Shown in pieces: positions 47,506 to 60,119 of a stretch of 64,000 nucleotides of DNA; position 1 is the first letter of the stretch, and the number at the start of each line of letters is the position of its first letter. A program made the translations under genes and the position numbers. A model generated the notes under the pieces. It was not told the DNA's origin and did no database searches. It saw nothing but the letters and a program-made list of their open reading frames with translations. This DNA comes from Blumeriella jaapii (taxonomy: Eukaryota > Ascomycota > Leotiomycetes > Helotiales > Drepanopezizaceae), in contig VWND01000072.1 of the NCBI GenBank assembly GCA_009599575.1, positions 186,001 through 250,000 on the forward strand. Direction: 5' to 3'.

Positions 47506-49467
47506 CTAGACTTTAGGCGAATTAAGATCTTCCAGCTGCTCCGATGCGGGAGAATCCATGCCCCCACCGCTGATCTTCCCGGTTTCAATATCATGCACGG
47601 CTTCCCCGGCGCGAGCAGCATTCGCAAGCTCTGGATGTTCCGCTTTCAGCCTCGCGAAGCACTTCTCTGCGTCCCAGACCCAGGGGGTCTTCGCCGCGAA
47701 CAGGAAGTCCATCTCCTCGAGCGTGCGCTGGTTCGACTCCGGGTAGAGAGCCCAGACCATGGGGATCGTGATGACGTTGCTGATGCCGAAGATGTAGAGC
47801 GTCTTCTCGCTGATGGCGCTGAACATGACTGGGCAGAGGAGGGTCTTTACATCTGTCAGTCGCCAAGACGTTAAGTGATTGACTGCCCTATCTCGCGAGA
47901 ACTTACAAGCCAGCCATTACCGATACTCCAGCCCACGACGCCCCACGCGTTGCCCTTGGCCCTGACTTCGAGGGGGAAGATCTCGGCGGGATACAACCAC
48001 GGAACGGTCAGCCAGGTTGCGCCGAAGATGAAGGTGAATATGAATATCATCGACGCCCCGGCCGCGCCGAATGAAGCGGCGCGTGCTGAATCGCCGGATT
48101 CGGTAGCGTTGAGTGCGAGCCGGGAGAGGCCACCAGCGAGGAACATGGCGATGCCTTGTCCGACGGAGCCCCAGTACATGGTCCATCTGCGACCAATGCG
48201 GTCGAGAGTGAAGACTCCGATCAGAGTTGAGAGCTAGTCAAACTGTGAACAAGAGACGGGGAGAGCTAACGTGTACAGACAAACCGTGTAAGTGATATTG
48301 TTGAGTCCAGCGATCCACTGTGACTTCTTGGTGTTGAACCCGGCCATTCTAAAGATCGTTGGAGCATCTATGAGTGTTAAAAATAGGTCTGCGAGAGACG
48401 ACTGAGGACGAGACTCACAGACAGTGACTCCAGCAATTCCAACCCATTCTTGCATTATCTGCAGCCAAATGACAAGCTGCACTCTTCGTCCTGTATGCAG
48501 ATCTCCCGATCCCCGACCTGTAAACATAGCCCAGTACGAGGTGCGATTACCAGCGCGCTTCTCCAGCTCCGAAACATTGCAGATATCTTGGAACTCAGCT
48601 TCGGCCTGTATCTTGTCTGTGCCTTCCTCGCCTCGCAACCTCCCGAGGATGAAGCGGGCCTCCTCGTGTCGGCCGACTTTGACGAGCCACCTGGGAGACT
48701 CTGGAAACCACCAGACAATACCGAGGAGGACGAGGAGCGGGATGATCTGAAAAGCGATGGGGAACCGCCACCGAATGGGCGACGCTCCTTCGTCGATGAA
48801 CGACAGACCACTTGCCCAGAATTAGCCGAACCATTCAGAAAGAACACTATACAAAACCCTTACAATTCAAGCCAATAAGCCACAACGACACCGAAGATGT
48901 TAAGCGTAAATTCGATGGCAATGAACTGGCCTCTCCCAGTGTGAGGAACACTTTCAGTTGCCCAGACGGGCACAATGGCGTTTAAGATTCCCGTCCCAAA
49001 ACCGTTGATCAATCGTGCTAGAATCACAATCAGAAGATCCCGATTTGATCGAATGTGTGACACGACATACCGAAAATCATCCAGATGTGGTTCTGAGCCG
49101 AGCATTGCAGACTTGCTCCAAAGACAGCCCACACAGCACCGAGCGCAATGGTCTTGATCCGCCCATGTTTCTCGCCAAACCAGCCACCTCCAAAGGCTCC
49201 AAGTAAGGTGCCGACATAATAGACGGATACAATGCCGCCTTGGAGCAAGCTGTCGGTGATCACAGGCGTGTTGCGAAAGCCATCAATCGTCTCGACGTGG
49301 CCGAATCCCATCAACTCGATGTAGTCTTTGGCGTTGTTGACTCCACCCATCATTCCCTGATCATATCCGAAGAAGAAGATGGACAGACCAGCGACACAAT
49401 TGATAGCTATCAGAAGCTTGCGCTTCTGTAGCGAGTGGGCCACGTTCCATTTGTTGATCTGGTGCAT
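47506..49467 (-). CDS. MFS sugar transporter (12-TM hexose/disaccharide carrier family)
   Basis: Exons are 47506..47844, 47907..48233, 48285..48367, 48419..48810, 48864..49017, 49071..49467 (complement), 563 residues. Family hallmarks are the first helix ending FFFGYDQGMMGGV, GGWFGEKHGRIKTI after TM2-3, VPVWATESVPHTGRGQF (the PETSPK-type motif), PESPRWLVKVGRHEEARFIL before the central loop, DRIGRRW, and PWLYPAEIFPLEVRAKGNA followed by ALYPESNQRTLEEMDFLF. It belongs to the proton-coupled sugar porter family at the plasma membrane; the substrate cannot be read from sequence. Two acceptor sites are AAG rather than the commoner CAG/TAG (exon 6 at 47844, exon 3 at 48810), so those boundaries are slightly less certain. 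Confidence 0.92.
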
Positions 49468-50829
49468 CGTGTCAGGAAGAACGGCGAGGAAAGGATCAAC
49501 TGCTTGACCAAGGACCGCGAATTTTGATCAGAATTAGGGCGAAGTCCAGCTTATGAGGGATTTTCTCCTCGTCTCGAAATGCGAGCTCGGCCAACCGTCC
49601 TGACGAAGAAGTTCGCGATGCATGTTGCCAAGCCTGAAACCGACACAACACGATGCAGGAGACTGCGAAGAGTTTAGTAGGAGATAGTCGGCTTTGACGC
49701 GAGAATGTCGGTGACTGATATAGCTTCAAGCGCACCAATAAGAGTGAAGTCGACGAAGAGAGATATAGTTCCTTCAAAAGCCGAGGCGGAATGCCATCTT
49801 ACGAAATTTCCTCTTCCCCGCGCTTCCTGCAATGCAGGTGCTTAGTTCGCTTGCTCGAAGTAAACAACTCGAAGTTCGGTTATCGGTGTTGCCCCCACTA
49901 TTGACGCGACACAGAGGGCCATTCCATGAGAAGAACTTAAGAGGAACGCGTTGCACCGTCAAGCCTGTCATAGCTTTAATACTTGAAGGCTCCGTTAGGG
50001 CCCGGTGAAGGGTGCTGAGAAATTCAACATGCGTGAATATTTCCATCCTTATTACCTAGTCTTTTGCTCGATAACTGTGGAGTTCTCCTAGGAAGTGAAC
50101 ATCTGTAAGTCATAATCAAAAACAAGAAATGATTCTCGGATTTCACCCTTGCGGAGTTGTCCTTATGTTCGGCTCTTATGCTTGCTGCCGCATCTCTACC
50201 CATCCAGTTTTACGCCGCATATCAGCAGCGGGCCGTTCACCTGCAGTTCGAACCCACATAGCTCGAAAGTCAAAGATGCACTGGACGTCTTGCGGAATCA
50301 AAACCTTCAAAGCCGTTATCCGAGACACCAACAGCCTTATCTTTCTCTCTCTCTTCTCTCTTCTCGTGTCAAATTCCAAGTCCAACCCTTAGCGACAGTA
50401 GCGACTTTGAACGTTGAACTAGGGTAAATAAGGCAGATTGTAATTGAGCGCTTGGCAGGTAACATGCGTTGCTATTCTGAGCAAGAAGACACCTGAAGCC
50501 TGAAGACATCCGATTCATGCTTAGACGGTGCACTGAAAAAAAAGCCACGTGACACAGTTGATCCGAAGATCTTTGGTTCCATTGCTAGTTTTCGTTCATC
50601 GGGCGAGAGTGATCCATTCCGCCACCCTCCACACATCAATCATTCCACATGTCTGGCCGTGATGATATCCTCGCTTCCTTGCCTCGATGAAACACACCCG
50701 CGCCTCCCTTGAGACCCTTCGAGGATACACGTCCACCCATAGTGTGACAAGAGTAGCCGCCCTCCCTCTGGGAGGCACGACGCTCCTGTCCGTAACGAAA
50801 TCGCGCAACGCCAAAGAGAGAAAGACAGA
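49468..50829. other. Intergenic spacer
   Basis: It lies between the MFS 5' end and the NCS1 3' end. No conserved coding region, tRNA or repeat is recognised. Confidence 0.5.
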
Positions 50830-51620
50830 TTACACGAGTCCGTCATAAAGCGACAGCGCAGATACGATCGTCTCGTCGCGCTTGCTGCCTTCCTTAAATT
50901 CCTCCATGTCCAAGCTGCCGTTCTCGTCTTTGTCCATCATGCGGAAGATCTTCTTAACGCGCTTCTCGGGGGTATCTTCGTCGGCGGGGAGCTTGACCAT
51001 CGATCCGACCTGTATTCTAGGTAAGCATGTGATCAGACCGGGGGCGTGGTCAGTGAAATGCGAGACTGGCACACGTGACTGGGTCTAGAAAGGTCTAAAA
51101 ATAGAACATTCACATACCATCTTGTAGATGGCCTCAACAATCGAAAGCATCTCGTCGTAGCTTATCTTGCCATCTCCGTCGATATCATAGAGCTGGAATG
51201 CCCAGTCGAGTTTGTCCTCCATTTTCCCGCGGCTGGTGACGCTCAGGGCGCAAATGAATTCCTTGAAATCGATCGAGCCTGACTTATCGCTGTCGAACAC
51301 ATTGAATACGTAGTCGGCGAACGAGGAAGGGTCTCCGAACGGGAAGAATTGGCGGTAGATCTTTTGGAACTCCTCCTTGGTAAGCATACCGGAAGGACAA
51401 TCCTTCAGGAAACCTAGGTTGCATTAGCCTGAACTGCTTGGGAGAAGCGGTTTGTCCACACCCTTATACCATTGTTGCAGCTCCTTCTTATCGAAATGGG
51501 TGGATCGTTGCAGTTCGCTCAGTTGCTCTTGGGAGAGCTTGGACTGACTGATGAGTTTTAGCCGTTGTCCATAGACGTATATCACCAACACAAGAGCGTG
51601 TAAACTTACGATTTTCCCAT
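50830..51620 (-). CDS. NCS1: Neuronal calcium sensor 1 / frequenin
   Basis: Exons are 50830..51009, 51118..51413, 51462..51547, 51610..51620 (complement), 190 residues, exactly the family length. It is a myristoylated EF-hand sensor that in yeast (Frq1) activates phosphatidylinositol 4-kinase at the Golgi. The 11-bp first exon encodes MGKS, giving the N-myristoylation site MGKSQSKLS. Three canonical EF-hands are [26 protein letters not shown] and [13 protein letters not shown]; the N-terminal EF1 ([13 protein letters not shown]) is the usual non-binding one. The C-terminus [12 protein letters not shown] matches the family. The tiny first exon is supported by the donor GTAAGT and by the conserved N-terminus it creates. 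Confidence 0.96.
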
Positions 51621-53229
51621 CTTGGTAGATTCTAATCTCAGGCAACAAGAGAGAGGTTGCAGAGTCTCGAATCAGCAGAAAGCGACGATGACTCGGAGCG
51701 CAGCGCAGCCAAGGGCGCAACGTCGGTCGTAGAGCGAATTCAATAGTCCTGCCACCAAGGCTATCAGCCTTATACTTAAATGTATGTATGCGCAAGCTCG
51801 TACGTGTAATGTTTCTTCTTGTTGCCAGCTGGTGTAGCCTGCGGCGCACGAATACTTGGTGAACAAAGCCTCTGGACTAGCAGGATCGAAAGGATAGGTA
51901 GCCTGATTAGATGTTGGGTCAGCGACAGACTATGCGATTACCAGCACATTCGCAGACTATTCAGCACACCTTTCTTCCGCTTTTCTTTGGTAGGGTGATC
52001 TGGCACGGGTGTGATTCGTCTTTGGGAAAACTCGAGGACGATTGTGCAAAGACGAAGGTCATCCAGCGGAGTCGGTCGATATTGTCGCGCAGAAATAGGC
52101 GTCGAACAGCCGCGTTATTGTCGTCGTCGCAGAGCTGACACTGAAACTTGGAGCCGGCGGATCTGGCAAGTTTCCCCTCGTTGCCCGGAGCGCAGCGTGA
52201 CCCGGGCGCCGTATTTTTCCGAGATCTGGCTGGTTCGGCTGCTTCTCACCTACAGTGCTGTACTATAATGTACCTATGCATGTGTTTGAAAGTCGTGCTC
52301 GTTTGCAGCAAGTTGGAGATTCATGATAATCAAAAAGATCGCAAATGACGGTAGTTGTGCTTGTCATGCAGCTAAGCTGTTGACTTGGCTGGATTCTTTC
52401 TGGTGCAAATCCCGGGGTCTGTACAGTCACGTGGAATGCCACCAAATGCCCATTCCCAGTTGGGTCAAGTGCCTTCTCTATCACACACCTGTCCTCCTCG
52501 AGGGAATCATGCCTTGCCGCGATTCCCACGCAGAAGATCAAAGACTACTTAGTCTCGAGTCATAACCAGCCTCGCAAAGCTTGCTTTCTTAAAGAGAGTC
52601 GATCTTGTTTCGGTCTTGTCAATACACGTGTGGCTTTCTCTACTCCTCCTCAGGCGAGGGAGGAAAGTAAACCCGAGAGACACAACAGCAAGGAACCTGT
52701 ACATGTGTATGCAAATAAAGATATGGACTTCCTGGGAAGCTCTTTCATAACATGTCAGCTCAAGCAGGGGAGCAGAGCAGCGCCTCTAATTTCATAAGAT
52801 GGGATCGTACAGGTCTAATATGGCTTAAATTGCAAATGCCTCAAGAATTGAGTCCAAACTTACACTTCCGAGAGGAAAAAAGGATCCGGTCTTATATAAT
52901 CCATTCTTTACGTTCAAACAGCGGTGAAAATCATATTTCGTAAGGGTCACAAGCCCGAGCGACGCATGTTTGGCTACAACTACAGTGCTTAATGTTGCAC
53001 CCAGACATTGCACCTGGACGAACTACAGCTTTTTGAGGTGTCTGTACCAGTCACAGGAAGATCCCCATGCCCCTGATACCATGGAAAGTAAAGCCAGCGG
53101 AAAATGAAAACCACGAGCCAAGGCATCGGGGGCCAGGTAGCCTTGTGTGTAGGCAGATGGTCGACAAGAGCCGCGCCGAAGCCATCGATCCCTGCGCGGA
53201 CTTCTGCTCTTTTATACGTTTTCTTCTTT
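51621..53229. other. Intergenic spacer upstream of NCS1
   Basis: No gene is recognised. Short open frames here lack any family resemblance. Confidence 0.5.
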
Positions 53230-53830
53230 TATTGGAGGGGATCGCGTAGTATTCGAAATGAGCCAGACCTTCCGCAAAAGTGCGTTGCTGATAGACGGTT
53301 CTTCTCCACTTACTGTATTAATGCCAGAACTTTTCCCCCATGTGAGAGTAGGGTTGTGATTGGCATGCTTCTCAGCCCGCCTGAGATGTCGCTTTAGACT
53401 TTGATGCAGAATGTAGATGTACGCCTGGTTTGCCGATATCCTCTTCAAGCCACGGGAAGAAGTACTCTTCCTGATTGCCATGGTGTTAGTGAATTAGCGC
53501 AAAGAACAACTGCATGAATGTCACAAAGTCCGCAATCTCTTGTTCTAGCTTGACGTCAAGCGCCTGTGAATAGATGCATAAAAGAATTCTCATGACCACG
53601 TGTAATACAATATCTGTCGCAGCATTGACAGCACCGGACAGCTTCTTATAACCCGTGACCCAGTGATTGTAAGCATGAAAACATCGGATGGATGATAAGA
53701 CATGCTTTAAGACACGCAGCTGGACTGGGAATGATGGCTTAGGGCCCATCAGCCCATTGTTTGGTGATCTTGGCTTGCGCCTAGCCCATCTTAACAACCA
53801 GATGTAGAGATAATGGAAGAGAATATGCAT
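53230..53830 (-). pseudogene. Decayed hemerythrin-like domain gene
   Basis: The minus strand reads IADFVTFMQLFFALIH, then an in-frame TAA, then HHGNQEEYFFPWLEEDIGKP in the same frame. This reproduces the His-rich, HxxxEE-type iron-site region of fungal hemerythrin-like proteins, with the stop replacing a residue beside the His run. After GKPGV the frame is lost, and EGLAHFEYYAIP reappears in another frame near 53.26 kb, where the second conserved helix would lie. The upstream part (about 53.5-53.83 kb) is only weakly family-like. The stop plus frameshift argue for a pseudogene. A true intron spanning the stop is unlikely because the coding match is continuous across it. Confidence 0.65.
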
Positions 53831-54409
53831 GAATTCAATTCCAGGAGGAAAAGAGCCATCGAGATGTTAAACACTGAACTTCAGCTTAGGAAACGCGGCA
53901 GTTAAGACACCTATTAAGACAAGTACGCAAAAAATAGTGCTTACGACAATTTTGTTACTCGCGTCAATGCCTGATTAACGCTGATCAGAACCCTGACAAA
54001 GTCCAGATTTGCCCGCTCTCACGGCAAATGTAATTAACACCATTGGGTAGTTCCTTATCCCGGATGGCCAATAGCTGTTTGTATCTCGGGTTTGGACGCT
54101 CGTGGGATATAGGCTCGATGCAGTCTTGCGGCTCAGCGTGGTTGAGTCTCAAGCACAACGTTCGCAAAAAAGCTTGAATTGGGGTTCAAACGCTAGATCC
54201 GTGATGCTGTATCGTATAGTAGAAAGCAGATAAAATGCTTGATGGATCCCTATATTCCTAGAAGGTGATGTTGGGCGACGCAAGCACTTTGGATGCAGGT
54301 TTTTTTTATCACGTGACATGACTTCACTAGCCAAGCCCCATTTGCGTCTACAAACGCTTGAACAATTTCCAGCAATAACTTAAACAACAATCTCTTCGAC
54401 AACGTCAAC
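53831..54409. other. Spacer upstream of MED4
   Basis: No gene is recognised. It presumably holds the MED4 promoter. Confidence 0.5.
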
Positions 54410-55411
54410 ATGGATACTATCCTCGATAACCGCTTCGAAAAGGTAGAGAAAGCTCTTGCGACCCTGATCAATTCTATCGCTACATACAATCCATCACCAA
54501 CCAATGCCAACGACCTGGTCGCAGCAGATGCGGAGCTCAGTGAGGGTCTTGAGCAATGTGAGCGCCCTGCCCTTTCTAGATGATTTCATGCTGATATAGT
54601 ACCAGTGTCAACTCATCAGGCGAACTATGCGAAACTTACAACGCTCCATGAGACTTCAAAGGCCCTTGATGCTCAGATCCGTGATACCCTTACGCTCCTG
54701 GTTACAACTCGCCGAGACCTGCTTGCGACGCCAGCAACAAACTTCCCGCCCCATGCGAACCCGATCTCATACTCTGACTTGTTGAGCTACGCGCGTAGAA
54801 TAAGCAGGTTTACCTTGCCACCTACATACCGAGAGCCCCAAGCTTCTGCTGAGGAGATGGATGACGCAACGATGAACGCTTCCAAGGAGGCCAACTCACA
54901 TCCCCAAACAAATGGAGCCAATACGCCTGTGGTAGCTACGAATGGGGAATCGCACAGTGCTACCGCTATGGATACAGACCGCGCAACGCCCACAGCTGCC
55001 ACGCAAACGCAGCCGCTGCCGCAACCGCAAACATCGCAGCACGAAGGCGTGAAGACGAATCTTTCAATTTGGGAGCAATATCTCAACCCGTCTGCAGAAA
55101 TGCCATTCTTCCCATGGCCATCTGAAGAAGCAATCAGGAAGGGTGCGCTTGCGAGTCTACAAGTCCTTGCGGACCAAGGTGTCGACCCGGCCACGTTTGA
55201 CCCGGAGAAGAGTGCGGAATTGGAAGCAGAGCGCAAGAGAATCATGGAGAACGAGGATGCATCTAGAGAACAGGAACGACTCGAGAAAGAGGACGCTCGG
55301 AGAAGAGAGATGGAGCGGAGGATGAGCGCCAGTGGGCCTGTTCCGGCGCGGCCAGAGGAGAAGACTGCTGCCTTCCAATTTTCGCTCGATGACAGTGACG
55401 AAGACAACTAA
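54410..55411 (+). CDS. MED4: Mediator complex subunit 4
   Basis: Exons 54410..54557 and 54606..55411 give 317 residues; the intron is 48 bp. Med4 is a middle-module subunit of Mediator, which links activators to RNA polymerase II. The N-terminal coiled-coil region (about residues 1-90) is rich in hydrophobic heptads. The family signature PISYSDLLSYARRISRFTLPP lies near residues 105-130. A low-complexity Thr/Gln/Pro linker follows, then IWEQYLNPSAEMPFFPWPSE, and an acidic/basic coiled coil ending FSLDDSDEDN. The last 46 bp of the coding region are the start of an 85-bp tandem duplication that continues past the stop. Confidence 0.9.
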
Positions 55412-55535
55412 GTCAAGCACAGCGCATAGTGAAAGCATAGCCTGGAAATTTGCTGCCTTCCAATTTTCGCTCGATGACAGTGACGAAGACAACTAAGACC
55501 AGCACAGCGCCTAGTGAAAGCATAGCCTGGACATT
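55366..55535 (+). repeat. 85-bp tandem duplication over the MED4 stop codon
   Basis: Copies 55366..55450 and 55451..55535 differ at about four positions. Both encode the Med4 C-terminus and stop, but only the first is used. Confidence 0.92.
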
Positions 55536-57687
55536 TTTGGCCTACGAAGGCCCTAATTTGCAATCAACCCTGGCACAAAGTTTATCAAGAATCGCCGGTC
55601 TTACTTGGGCTACAAGGACTAACGAAGACGCTTCTACTCCTAGCTTTGAATTGTGACCACTGGTCTTGCTACAAAACGGTATTTTGTGCCCCGTTTTCTC
55701 ATTTCGACGGAGTCCATATCTACAGTCAAGTTGTGACTTCTTGTCACGCTTCATATAGCCGAGAAGCTTTCGTTCCAAAGATAATTTCTGACATGTCTGA
55801 TCCTACTAGCGGATTATTGGAAAGAGCCCTACTTTAGATTTTCCAGCGTTGTGAATGGGTTCGGACGCGGCAGAGCTAATCACATCCCGATAGAGTAGGT
55901 ATTTAGAATCTCAACTTGCGAAAAGAAAGGTCTCTGGATTTAGGGACTCGTAGGCTTGAAACCGCTCAAACAATAGAACATCCTCTCGATCACAGACATG
56001 CTCATTTTTCAGGGATCAAAAGGTCGCACCTGCGATTTCCTCGGTAGTCACACTGCCGGCAGCAACATTGGTGACGGTTGTGGGAGCTGTCAGTATCAAG
56101 ATGCTACTTTACTAAGGAGAGTGTCCCCAGCATGCACAGGCGCTGCTGAATCGAGCAGTTCCGGCGCAAAGACTCGCGTACGTAGGGACGACAGACAGCT
56201 TGATGAGAGTTCCGGTGTCGAGACTACACACTTCGCGGCGGCATTACTGAATCCATCCTACGCAAGCCTCCATCTCAATTCCTGGGACGATTCGAGCTGT
56301 GCAGAGAAGGACGTTTGAGCCACGATGAATACAGGAAGGCACACTACCTACCCATGCGTACCTATTGTGTGAGCCAGGTTGGACCCGTGATCTAACCAAC
56401 TGCCTTGTAGGGCTGTTGAGATGTCGAGCTCAGCCAGCCAAAGTCTTTTACTCGGCGGTGTCTTTGAAGCCGAAGGAGGCTTTCTTTTATGAGAGAATTG
56501 CTTCATGCAAGACATACACAGCAATTAGATAATCCAAGCTTGCCAGAGTACCACGTCAGATTAGACACAAGATGGCATCAGTTTCACACATTTACTATTC
56601 TCAAGCTTGAGTGTCGTGTAGGTTTTTTTAACAAACGTCTTAGGCTCATCCAAGTTGATGAGAAACACAGTCACAGATGATGAACAACTACCTAGGTAGT
56701 TACTTTGCTCCAAATAGCTTCATGGTTGAGGGCGCATTCACGGTAGATACGGTTGATCAAACACGACCATCACAAGATCCATATCCAAATCACTACTGAG
56801 TACTTTGCTTTTACTGTTGAATCCGAAACACTGATGATGATGATAATGATGTTATTTAACGTCTAGAGGGGGCAGTGAAACTGCGCAACCTCAAGCCTCC
56901 CGTAAGGCATTGGAGACGTGCTAAGCTGGGGATTTTTCCACACATGAGACCCTCGAGAAAGCAGTGATGTAAAAGAAATGTGTAACAAGGGTCCGCTATC
57001 TGGAACCTGAATCACTGTGTTGTTGAAGAACACATGTGTAGCCTATGGCGGGATTCTCGCTCGTTTCCGAAACACCGTCAATTTATTTTCGCCGCTGAAG
57101 AAAGCCACAGAATGTGAGCAGACGCCACTCGTGGGGTCATAGTGAAGAGATGAAGTAGCCAGTCCCAGTGTACAGGAAGCGTGGTGAGACCAACGGGACG
57201 CGAAGGAAGAAAATCGCCCTACTCCGGCCAATGCTAATCACCGTCTTAAAGAAGGAAGATTACCAGGAAAGCTTTCCTAGAAGCCCCATGTTCAGAGGCA
57301 CCAATTTCATATTAGATCAGGGGCTCTAAATGTAAATTCCGGAACGTGAACAACAAGAGTCTATAACAAGGCACTACTTCGGTTCGGTCGTGGCCTCGGT
57401 CAGCACCGAGTGAAGAATCAAAGACTCTGGCTATTCACTGGCATCCAAAAAAAGCTTGCTAAAACAAGATACACGATAAGAATACAAAGCAGTTGCATGG
57501 AAAGCAATTTTTTCTCTCCTCTACTGACCTATGAAATCAATTCATAACCCCCCAAATTATGCTTGAACGCCGTCCAAGCTGTAGAGACGTGACTGTCGAC
57601 CGTGAAATTTTACTGTACATAGCACCGACTACGCTCCATAGCGTCGGAACCCATTTTTGATCTTCTCGCATCCCTTCCCTGACAAGT
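55536..57687. other. Intergenic spacer
   Basis: No gene is recognised in 2.1 kb apart from the LINE 3'-end fragment near 56.83-56.93 kb. Confidence 0.55.
56832..56932 (-). mobile_element. Truncated LINE 3'-end fragment
   Basis: The minus strand shares AGCTTAGCACGT...AGACGTTAA with the 3' end of the LINE at about 19.38-19.46 kb and ends in a (CAT)n-like tail, as the LINE ends in (TAC)n. The body between these conserved words has diverged. Likely a severely 5'-truncated copy of a related Tad-like element. Confidence 0.6.
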
Positions 57688-59704
57688 CTAATCGATCTTG
57701 ATAGATCCATAGATTTTCTGTACGAATGCCCAGCTGGCGAAGAAGCCGATTGAGCCTGCAAGGTGTCAGCATTGGGCCTTTGCGAAAGGGGAACTGGTTG
57801 ATGTCGTATAGTGCTGAGAAAAAGGAGGGAAAGACATACCGGTGAGAATAAAAAACAAGAAAGAAACCAGCGCACTATACCCAATGTACAATACCGTTCC
57901 CGAAAGTCCTGTACTGAGCTTCGTAACCCAATACAGCAGCGCATTGACAAAAACGTAGAAGGCCGACGCGCCAGCCGCCATGAACGCTCGCCAGTGCCAG
58001 TGGTAGTTCTCGCTGCATAGCAGGAAGTAGACCAAGAGGACCGTGACGGCGGCACACGTGATAATCATAAGACCATAGCACAGGAAGAGGAAACCAAACA
58101 TGTAGTAGACCTTGCTGAACCAGATGGAGGACATGATGAAGTACAGCTCTACGAAGATGGCGCCGAATGGAAGGATGCCGACGAGCAGCATAGATGGGAT
58201 AGGGCGCATGTACGATGTTCCTGGAGGAATTTGACGGGGGATCTGATTGGTGCGAACAGGTGCTGCGATGGGCGGTTGGCGGAATCCAACCCAGGAGCCC
58301 GCGAAAGAGAGGGGCACGGATATGACGAACCAGATGGCGACAAGGACAAGCATGGTTGTGAAAGGGACAGCGCCGGAGGAATTCTTGGCCCAGAGGAAGA
58401 GATTGAGGAGGAAGAACGTAGCGAAGACGATGCCTGGGACCAGAATAGGTGTTAGGGCGATGTTGAGTTTCCATTTCTCGCCGCCGAAGGACTTGTAGAC
58501 ACGGGATGAGGCGTAGCCACCGATAAAGCCGAGGACGGTGTAAAGAACGACCATGATCGTGCCCAGGGACCCTCGGTTTGAGGGTGAGAGAAACCCGAGG
58601 AGGGCAAAAGCGATTGTGAAGCCGGTCATGACAAACAGTTGAGCACCGTTTCCGAGAAAAACACTCAGGATCAAAGGAGAGCTGGGCGTGCGAAACACAT
58701 CGCCGTGGACGAGCTTCCATCCAGAGTCTTCCTGCACTCCATCTTCGACAGCTGCTGAAGTCCCAGACAAGTCGTCGAGGTTGATCGAGTCCAAGCGGTT
58801 GTATCTGGCAATATCCTTCCTTAATGCGCGCAAAAGGATCGAGACCACGGTAATGACGAGGAAGACCACAATGACAGTGGAATTGATGAGAGAAAACCAA
58901 TGAATCTTGGGGTCGAAAACGTGCAAGTATTTGTCCCATCTCGTCGCCCAAGCAGTAGCGGATGGCAACCAGTATACGCTGTACGTGAAAGTGACTTCGG
59001 TATCAGTATCGGCATCGTTGGGCAAAACTAGTTTCGGGCCTCCAAGTCCACAGTGTCCACTCCCACCTGACGATTGCGCTCTCGTATCCGGCTGCACGAT
59101 GACACCCACAACTCTGAACTGCCCAGGGGCCGTCTCGTGGTAGTCAACAAGGATGTCATAATGGTTGTTCAGATACAAGTTCTTCGTATCAACCGTTCAG
59201 CGAGAATCCCTGACTATAGAACCTTGTGTTTGTGACCTCATCTTCAATCATCTGTCCAGCGGGCAGGCCATCCACCAGCCAATTTAGCGCAAAGCCTTGA
59301 GCTATCCTCCTGTTTACGAAATGCGCCGAGCTCTGGTCGTACTTTGCGGTGCAGAGTTTTTTGCATGTCTCGTTTTTGCCCATCTGGAGTTCGAAGGGTG
59401 AGGTTTTGATGCGGTCTCCAAACAGAATGCTGCCTAAGCTTTCGGACACGTCTTTGGGACCATCTGGCTCCGGTCTGCAGAAGTGGAAGGCCGGGTGGTA
59501 GTAATCAAAGGATACTACGGATCGTAAAGTGCCATCTTGAGCCGATCCTACGGGTGTGAGATGATTGACATCCAAGGGGACGAGATCTCCTTCTTTGTAT
59601 GTTGTCGGCGCAACGCCAGGGAGGTAGAAGGCTGAGGAGAGCTCCGGGGCTGCAAGGAGAGCTGTAAGAAGCGCCGCAGATGGCGATAGACCTTTTAAAC
59701 GCAT
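57688..59704 (-). CDS. Transmembrane 9 (nonaspanin/EMP70) family protein, with a 1-bp frameshift
   Basis: Exons are complement of 57688..57755 and 57840..59704. TM9 proteins are Golgi/endosomal nine-span proteins involved in membrane-protein sorting and adhesion. A signal peptide (ALLTALLAAPELSSAFYLPG) precedes the lumenal domain with SFDYYHPAFHFCRPEPD. Then come NNHYDILVDYHE, a single TM, RALRKDIARYN, GDVFRTPSSPLILSVFLGNG and eight more membrane segments, ending GSIGFFASWAFVQKIYGSIK with the usual short C-terminus. The reading frame breaks near 59194: after FYSQGFSLN a stop follows, and reading resumes one base later as VDTKNLYLNNHYD. No intron of normal size fits, so there is one extra G in this sequence, by mutation or by sequencing error. 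Confidence 0.88.
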
Positions 59705-60119
59705 AACGAAGAGCGTTTACTGATGTCAATTAGCATGCGACTTCGAAAACCAGCGAGATATAATGTTTGTTCTTTATGCAAGGGGCTCTGATAGCTTAGA
59801 GCTGTGACCAAAAGAGCTTACCTGAAAGCACTCCTGTTCACAGTTGTTCTGCAGCGCTTAGAACTCTGCAATATCTCCTCAGAAAAAAAAAGAGTTGTGT
59901 CTTGCGAAAAGTTGCGCTGTACTCTACTCAATGGGCGGATAACAGGAATCGGTGTGGTGTTGTCGAAAACCGTAAGGCGGAACAAGTCGAGGATGTCGTG
60001 GTCCAGGAGAGTTGGCTCCATCGGCCCGGGAAAATGTCCTTCCGGATCTTTTTTTTTCTTCCGAATCTACTGGATCGCAAAATCCTTGCAACCAGCAACC
60101 AGCAACCAGCAACCTCAAC
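59705..60119. promoter_or_regulatory. Bidirectional promoter region, TM9 gene / LCP5
   Basis: 415 bp separate two divergent starts. Directly before the LCP5 ATG (60088-60115) lie three GCAACCA repeats and a fourth ending GCAACCT, in the 5' leader. Confidence 0.5.

Noticed and set aside
50240..50270. GTTCGAACCC-like box suggesting a tRNA gene
   Set aside because: No matching A box, acceptor stem or T-rich terminator at the right spacing.
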